A stretch of 64,000 nt of DNA from Cryptomeria japonica (lineage: Eukaryota > Streptophyta > Pinopsida > Cupressales > Cupressaceae): the NCBI RefSeq assembly GCF_030272615.1, contig NC_081409.1, forward strand, positions 650,226,468-650,290,467. Reading direction: 5' to 3'. Positions 58,163-64,000 of this stretch are shown in pieces. The first letter of the stretch is position 1. Every line of letters starts with the position of its first letter. Position numbers and translations under genes: made by a program. The notes below the pieces were generated by a model. That model was given only the letters and a program-made list of their open reading frames with translations, did no database searches and was not told the DNA's origin.

Positions 58163-59101
58163 TGTTAGGTCGCGAAGATAACTTAGAGGGGGGGGTGAAT
58201 CAGTTGTCAAATAAATTCAAACCAAAAACAACTTAACCAACTTAATGCTTAATACCGGTAAACCAGTTAAGTATGTCGGTAGACAGTTTTAACAGTTAAT
58301 TGCTATACCGGTAAAGATTAATGCATGAAACATAAACACAAAGTCATCCAGAACACATAACACCAATATTTGTACGTGGAAACCCTGTAAGGAGAAAAAC
58401 CACGGTGGGAAACCTTACCCACAATCAGATGATACCACTGCAAATAGTAAGTGTACATAAATGGGGTCTGCACATGCAGAAAGGCCAACAGCCTAGAGCT
58501 CACTGCTCAATCACAAAATGGGAGTCACACTAACTACAGTTGGATGGTTAAATCCAATAAGAATGTACTACACAAAATAGCATCTTCATATGCTGGATTC
58601 GGTACCGGTGTAATGTTGATATGCTTTCACAAAAACCTAGCTTCACCTTCAAATGATGTCTGCGTGTATTGCAATAACTGATATTACAATAAAAACATTT
58701 TACAAACAATAAAAATATCCGATGCAATAACCGATTGAACATGTCAGCTTAATGCATTTACAACAATAATTAATCATCTCCATAGCGTGCCATGCTGATC
58801 TGGAAAAGATAAACCTGCCGGTGTAACCCTAGACCTATTTGCGGGTAAAAGCAAATATGTAAATATGAATATACCAATGATTTAATTCATTAAGATAAGA
58901 TGTCCACACGATGTCTTCGATATTACCAAGTGTCTTCCATATCATTCCAAGTGTCGGTGATCATTATATCTTGCCGGTGAACCATATACCAATAACTGTG
59001 CAATAGTTACTTGCTTGCCAGTGAATGTTGTTGGATCTCCAAAGTGCTAGTGTTTTAGTAGGTGTTGACATCAATGACAAAACCATACCAAAATACCAAC
59101 A
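58163..59101 (-). repeat. 5' LTR of nested copia element (939 bp)
   Basis: On + TGTTAGGTCG...ATACCAACA. Very similar to the 3' LTR except for a deletion of about 115 bp at 58672-58682, corresponding to about 53005-53120 of the 3' LTR, which removes the TATAAAT box. Confidence 0.93.
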
Positions 59102-59711
59102 GATCGGGTATTTACTTCAACAAGGTTTCAAGAGAGGTACCACAGATAACAATCTTTATTTAAGGTTGAGAAAGACAAGTTTTTGGTAGTTGTTAAGCAT
59201 GTTGATGATATTATCTTTGGTGGAGATGATGGTGTATTTAAAAAATTTACAACAAAAATGTAGAACAAATTTGAAATTGCAATGGTTGGTGATTTGTCTT
59301 TCTTTCTTCAACTTCAAGTTTCTTATCTAGATGATGGTATCTTTGTTTCTCAATTTAAGTATATTAGCAAAATATTCAATAAATTTGGTATGAAAAATTC
59401 TAGACGAATGAGTACCCCCATGGCTACTGCTTATCATTTGAATAAGGATGACGAGCCTCTAGGAGTGGATCAAACTCTCTATAGATCTATGATTGGAGGA
59501 TTACTATATTTGACTACTTCTAGACCTGATATCATGCATGCAGTATGTTTAGTTTCCAGATATCAAGCTAATTTTAAGAAAACTTATGAAAAAGGCTATT
59601 AAAAGAATATTCAAATACTTGAAATGAATTTTGGATTATGGTTTATTGTGTAGGAAGAAAAATGAATTCTCTTTGAAGGCTTATACTAATGTTGATTGGG
59701 TTGGTTGTGTG
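59102..59711 (+). pseudogene. copia RT end and RNase H start (continuation)
   Basis: Continues from 52490: YLLQQGFKRGTTDNNLYL, then VGDLSFFLQLQVS, FGMKNSRRMSTPMA and YRSMIGGLLYLTTSRPDIM (59282-59602), then YTNVDWVGC at the cut. Frameshifts near 59165 and 59595. The RT catalytic box region reads HVDDIIFGG (Tyr replaced by His). It is interrupted at 59711 by a solo LTR. Confidence 0.88.
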
Positions 59712-61451
59712 TGTTGAACACACAAATACACTGAGAAGAGGGTGTTGAATTAGTGTATACTTTAATACTTCTAAAATCACTTTTCAACACTCACAAGTAA
59801 TTAACCATATAATGCAATGTGAAGATCAATAACAAAACACAACACCTAGATATACGTGGAAAATCCAATATGGGAAAAAACACAGTGATAAAATGCTGCT
59901 TGGAGCTACTGTCCAAATCTAGCCTCACAAATGTGCCAACTTATTACAATTGATTTGAAGGCACCAACCTTCAGGAGACACCGAACCCTAGACTCTCTGG
60001 ACACCAATCCAAAGGAGCACCAACCCCTTTACAACATACAACACAACAATCTTGATGTAACAAACTTAATGCCAAGAAAATGAATCAAAATGAACCTCTA
60101 TAGGTTTGCTCTGTCTATTCAAAAATTTGGTTCACACATTTTTAGTTCCACAAATCTCCTTCTCTGCTACTCAAATTGATACAACAATATTTGCTCTTAC
60201 TCTATTCTGCTTCTCTACAATTCCTGAGTCTCTCTTCTCAACAAAAAATCATCAACATCTATATCAATTCACATTCTATTTGTATGCTTTGTATTCAAAT
60301 CTATTAAGTCAACCAATGCCCAATTTGACGATACCTCATGAAAGATCATACAACAATTTGTTTGCACCATAATCATGCCGCATGATTTGTACATCTTTCT
60401 ATGCTTGCAATAGGGATCATTCATTAAGTCGGTTTGCATTCTGTTCTTATCATCACAACATAGAAAATCCATCTCATTTTGAAACACATCATAGTTTGTC
60501 CAACTATATTTAGTAGATAGTTGTCAAAGTCCATTTGTGCAAGTTCCCAGAATGCCCTATTATCGCACCAAAACAAGTTCCTTTAGATTTTTAAATTTGG
60601 ATTGTTGATCATCTTGGTTTGACCAAAAATTTGGTCATTGTTGCCACCGTGGCGGTTCCATGCGCCATATCTTTTTACAACTTCCACACTCCCTAGGTCT
60701 TCATTTGTATATCACACAGAAAAGACTCAAAAAATCTCTTGTTGACACACTCCTTCATATTTCTTTTAGCCTTCTAACTAAGCTCTCAAATTGTATTGGA
60801 GAGACATGGAAAGCTCTCTCTTCGATAGGTCATGTCTCATCGACATGTGTTCAACCTTAGTCAACACTTTGAATCCATATACTTTCACAACAGATTGAAG
60901 ACATATCACAATATCAATGTGACTTAAGACAAGTCTCATCAAAATGGCATTGTCTTACCGATATCAACATCATGGATCCCACACAACTTGTCAATTACCA
61001 TATCGGTGTGACAATATCACATCGAAGAGAGGAGTTTATATCTCTTATCGATACCACATCTCTCGTTGATGGCCCTTGTCAAAGCCATGATCGAAGAGAC
61101 ATGAGCATGTCACCTCGATGCCCACTTCCACAGTCGCATCGAAAAGACATTAACATCAAAGTGACTGTGATCAACTCACCCCTCAAAAGCATAGTGTCTT
61201 CTTGATGCCACTTGCCCAGGAAACACTCCAAATCAAGTGGCAAAACATGTGATCCCTATCTCACTTTACCAACTGTGTGTCGAGATCTATAAATAGTCGA
61301 TAGCCTTGCTACACGATCCATGTCGGATATAATTAAAACATAACTTTGTCCATTCAACATGCACCTTGCTTGAATACATATTGCATTGTTGACACTTCCC
61401 AAGAGTAAACCTTTTCACATAAATGACAAGATTATTAGACTGAAATCAACA
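59712..61451 (-). repeat. copia-type solo LTR (1740 bp) in RNase H
   Basis: On + TGTTGAACAC...AAATCAACA, flanked by GTGTG (59707-59711) and ATGTG (61452-61456), 4 of 5 matching. The GAGAAGAGGGTGTTGAATTAG signature and the TGGAAAATCC...GGGAAAAAACACAGTG module near its left end show minus orientation. The RNase H code runs from VGC directly into VDDRRSISGSAF across the joint. No internal region, so it arose by LTR-LTR recombination (inference). Confidence 0.85.
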
Positions 61452-61900
61452 ATGTGGATGATAGAAGAAGTATCAGTGGAAGTGCATTTTCCTTGGGAGA
61501 CAAACTAGTTTCCTATTTCAGTAAGAAACAAGATTAAGTATCTCTCAATAGCATAGGTTGAGTATAATGTTGTAGCAATCTACTGCACTCAGGTGATGAG
61601 GATGAAGAAAATACTAAAAGTTATTAAGGTGATATGGATGAAGAAAATACTAAAAGTTATTAAGGTGTGCCTTATGAGCCCATTCCTATTATGTGTGATA
61701 AATACAAGTGCTTTAAACATTTCAAAGAATCTGGTCATGCATTCAAGAACTAAACATAATTCTATTTGGTATCATTTCGTTAGAGAGAAAGTTGTAGAGA
61801 AGGAAGTCAAAGTGGAGTATTTACCCACTAAGGATCAGATTGTAGATATCTTCGCTAAGGCACTTTTAAAGGATGCTTTTGAGTGTCTTAGATAGAAGTT
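61452..61900 (+). pseudogene. copia RNase H C-part
   Basis: DDRRSISGSAFSLGD (61457-61500), then a 36 bp exact tandem duplication (61601-61636 and 61637-61672) giving MKKILKVIKVIW twice in frame, then NTSALNISKN, HSRTKHNSIWYHFVREKV and VDIFAKALL. Stops near 61533 and 61558. Ends at about 61895. Confidence 0.88.
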
Positions 61901-62353
61901 ATGAGTTACTGCCTCGCCTTTTTCTAACTAGTGTATCTATCTAGGTGGCAAAATTTCAAGGCATATCCTTTGTCTCTTTGATTGATGTAGTTGTTGCTCT
62001 TAGGGGGAGTAGGTAGTAGGTTAGTTACTATCCAATGGGAAGAATTTAGAAATATGAAAAGAGAAAAAATGCTAAATTAGAAAGAGGGGGATAGTTCAAA
62101 AGAATGTAACTGCAGAAACAAGTGAAGACATGCACCCTTTATCCTTGATGTCAAAGGGGGATAGATCTAGGATGAGCAATATAGGAAGAGATACTCTTGA
62201 ATATTGATTGTTTTTTTCAAAAGGGGATAGATGTTGGATAGTACTATATTGGAGAGATAATATTTAAAGGGGAGAGAATGCAGATATGGAAGGAGAAAAC
62301 ATTAAATTATGTAACCATTTCTAAGTGTTTCCATCAATGACAAAGGAAAACAT
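61901..62353 (+). other. copia 3' untranslated region with worn polypurine tract
   Basis: Several GGGGGA blocks (62004, 62088, 62156). The final tract before the LTR reads ACAAAGGAAAACATT instead of CCAAAGGGGGAGATT, so it is mutated. Confidence 0.65.
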
Positions 62354-64000
62354 TATTGGCAATATTTGTTGTCATTGATGTCAACTTGATGTCAACTTGA
62401 TGTCTGATAATATGTGGTGTCTTTGATTGTTGGCAGTTGTTGTATTGTCATTGATAACATATCTAGTATGATAGAGAAATTGATGGAAGTTGTTGGTTAC
62501 TATTGTTTTGTGTTGTGGACATCCACCTTCATTGTGTCTAATGTCTAGACTCAGTTTGGTAACTAATGTCTATGCAATAATGTATTGAAACGTGATGATA
62601 ATATCTTTAAGATGAGGATTACATGCATTGAGATGCATTAAGATAAGGAAAAGCAGCATGGCGATAGATGGAAATGTTTGTGTTGACCTTGTGTATGCTA
62701 CAGAATGGTTGTTATATCTCTTGGTTGTTCCTGAGTGAAAAGATGATGTTCCCGAGATATTTTGGTTCTTGTAAGTTTGATGGAGTAAGTTGTTCTACGA
62801 AAGTATGCTAAAGAAAGTTTGGAAGAATGCTCTGTATTCCTTAGCATTTGATGATACGGTCTTGCATATTTGGACATGATGTCGATGCTCTATGGATATT
62901 GCACTCCCATCTTTTTAGATCCTTGATGTTGCAGCTAATATGGTTAGTGATTGTAGTGTGCTAAGAGTTTGGCTACCAGTCAACATTGGTCGATAAAATC
63001 ATATGCATTTCTTCACATTGATGTTTCAAGTGTTGCATCTTGGAGGATATGTTTATAATTTTTTCTCTATGTCTCAGTTCAAGTTCAAGGTGCATTTGAT
63101 GTCTGCAAGAGTTGGTAATCGAGTTTATTCATGATTGTTTCATTTGGCCCTCTAGAATGAAGTGTCTTGTATTAGTTGTGTTGGGCCAGTATGTTTTTGA
63201 TGTGAGTGGGAAATAAATATTCGGAAATGTTCTTTAATGTTCAAGGAACGCCTATGCATTCTTTTTCTTGATGCTAGAAGATCTGTTTGTCGCTACATTG
63301 TGTTGGTCTTTGTGTTTCAAGGTTTTCGCTAACAAAATTTGTTCTCTTTCTTGCAGTGTATGCTTGGGTGCCTTTGCTTGCATTGAAGGTTGTGTTACTC
63401 TGTATTTGGGTCTTACATTGGTGCACGAATATCTACATTAGGTTTATTGATATGGAAGATACATTCTTAGAGCCAACCAGTTATGTGCTACATGGTTTAT
63501 CTATGCGTAACCTTGTTGTCGACTTTGAGGATGTATATTAGCATGTGTTATGTTTGGAATCACCTAGAAATATTTGTTATGATATTTTAGGTCCTTTCTA
63601 TCTCCTAGATTAGACCACTTTCATCATAATTATGTTTTGGTGGCAGACTTGTTAGGAATTATGCTTGTCCCCTATTTTCGCTAACCTAATTGATATTTAT
63701 GATGAAGAGGATGGTATATATAGAAGATCAATTTTGTATGAATGAAGCCATATATGTGTGAATCAGTTTGTGTGCTACGCTTACATAAATACGTCACTTG
63801 TAGAGTTAGTAATATGAAGTTGAGACAAAAGAAGTGTGTGTTGATTGACTTGAAGTTGGTCGCTTGAGACAAAGATTCAAGGGCAGTTTCATACTTGGAG
63901 ATTGTTTGAAGTAGTATGTTGAAGGCTTATTCATCTTGATTCATACATTCATGTACCTTGGATGGAGATAGTGAATCTCCCAAGCAAGTTACATGTGGCT
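62354..64000 (+). repeat. 3' LTR of the + copia element, cut by window end
   Basis: Starts (T)ATTGGCAATA, a mutated TGTTGGCA, followed by TTGTCATTGATGTCAAC as in the LTR at 3098. A 12 bp duplication (GATGTCAACTTG) lies at 62378-62401. The remaining sequence is U3-like without coding motif; the small frame at 63287-63541 is not considered a gene. Confidence 0.7.

Larger units (their letters stand above)
52491..59101 (-). mobile_element. nearly full-length copia element (6.6 kb)
   Basis: 5' LTR 59101-58163, primer-site variant, gag (58106-57213), pol in standard copia order, polypurine tract (53557-53544), 3' LTR 53543-52491. It sits in the RT of the + copia element; target copies CATTG (52486-52490) and GATCG (59102-59106) match at 3 of 5, and host RT coding sequence runs across the joint. 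It is the best-preserved copia copy in the window, with two frameshifts in pol and a few stops. Lineage SIRE/Maximus-like is inferred from the GAGAGGGGGGTGAATCAG LTR signature. Confidence 0.92.
50599..64000 (+). mobile_element. copia element split by two later insertions, runs out of window
   Basis: Pieces in order: pol N-part 50599-52490, RT end and RNase H start 59102-59711, RNase H end 61452-61900, untranslated DNA, 3' LTR from 62354 to the window edge. The insertions are a nearly complete minus copia element (52491-59101) and a minus solo LTR (59712-61451). Protein sequence runs directly across both joints when the inserts are ignored, showing one former element. Gag and 5' LTR are missing on the left where another copia element begins. 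Confidence 0.86.

Noticed and set aside
63287-63541. 84 codon + frame in the last LTR
   Set aside because: Inside U3 of a copia LTR, no motif; other LTRs of this type have no such frame.
1-64000. CRISPR arrays, tRNA and rRNA genes
   Set aside because: No regularly spaced identical repeats with unique spacers and no tRNA or rRNA sequence recognised; the tRNA-like stretches are retroelement primer sites.

Overview
The window looks like intergenic or intronic DNA of a large, repeat-rich seed-plant genome. Almost all of it is nested, decayed LTR retrotransposons: Ty1/copia elements with an initiator-Met-type primer site (TGGTATCAGAGC), a GCCAAAGGGGGAGAT polypurine tract and LTRs carrying a GATTCACCCCCCTCTCA signature, plus a very large Ty3/gypsy element. 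No rRNA, tRNA, CRISPR array or bacterial-type operon was seen. A gymnosperm (conifer-like) host is my inference from the layer-on-layer old LTR elements, the 6.4 kb LTR and a host gene fragment whose introns appear to be filled with transposons. The species cannot be read from the sequence.

Layout. 1-4531: 3' part of a + strand copia element with broken pol and a complete 3' LTR; it sits in the gag of a minus-strand copia element. 4532-7212: that minus element, rearranged (gag start, primer site, full LTR, polypurine tract, second LTR fragment). 7213-24791: a minus-strand gypsy element over 17.5 kb long with integrase, RT-RNase H, an extra RNase H, protease and gag fragments, and an LTR of about 6.4 kb that contains its own long ORF, its own TATA box and an array of about 80 bp degenerate repeats. 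25771-36232: a + strand copia tail interrupted by a complete minus-strand non-autonomous element (26132-33204, target duplication AGAGA). That insert has a zinc-knuckle gag-like ORF and a long ORF of unknown function in place of pol; a 450 bp solo LTR has landed inside this ORF. 36233-42300: AT-rich repeats, a hairpin and a second gypsy-type LTR. 44581-45302: four minus-strand exons of a MIKC-type MADS-box gene, the only host gene recognised. 46490-50598: minus copia remnant with gag. 50599-64000: + strand copia element, split by a nearly full-length minus copia element (52491-59101) in its RT and by a solo LTR (59712-61451) in its RNase H.

How the parts relate. The elements do not form a pathway; they record a history of insertion. 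Each pol or gag has internal stops and frameshifts, so none looks autonomous now. The most interesting points are: (1) the long ORF inside the LTR of the gypsy element and the long ORF of the non-autonomous element, which share layout (globular N-part, basic NLS-like centre, coiled-coil C-part) and one alignable segment, so a mobile cargo gene family may be shared by unrelated elements; (2) the extra RNase H lying before RT; and (3) the MADS-box K-domain exons buried between transposons.
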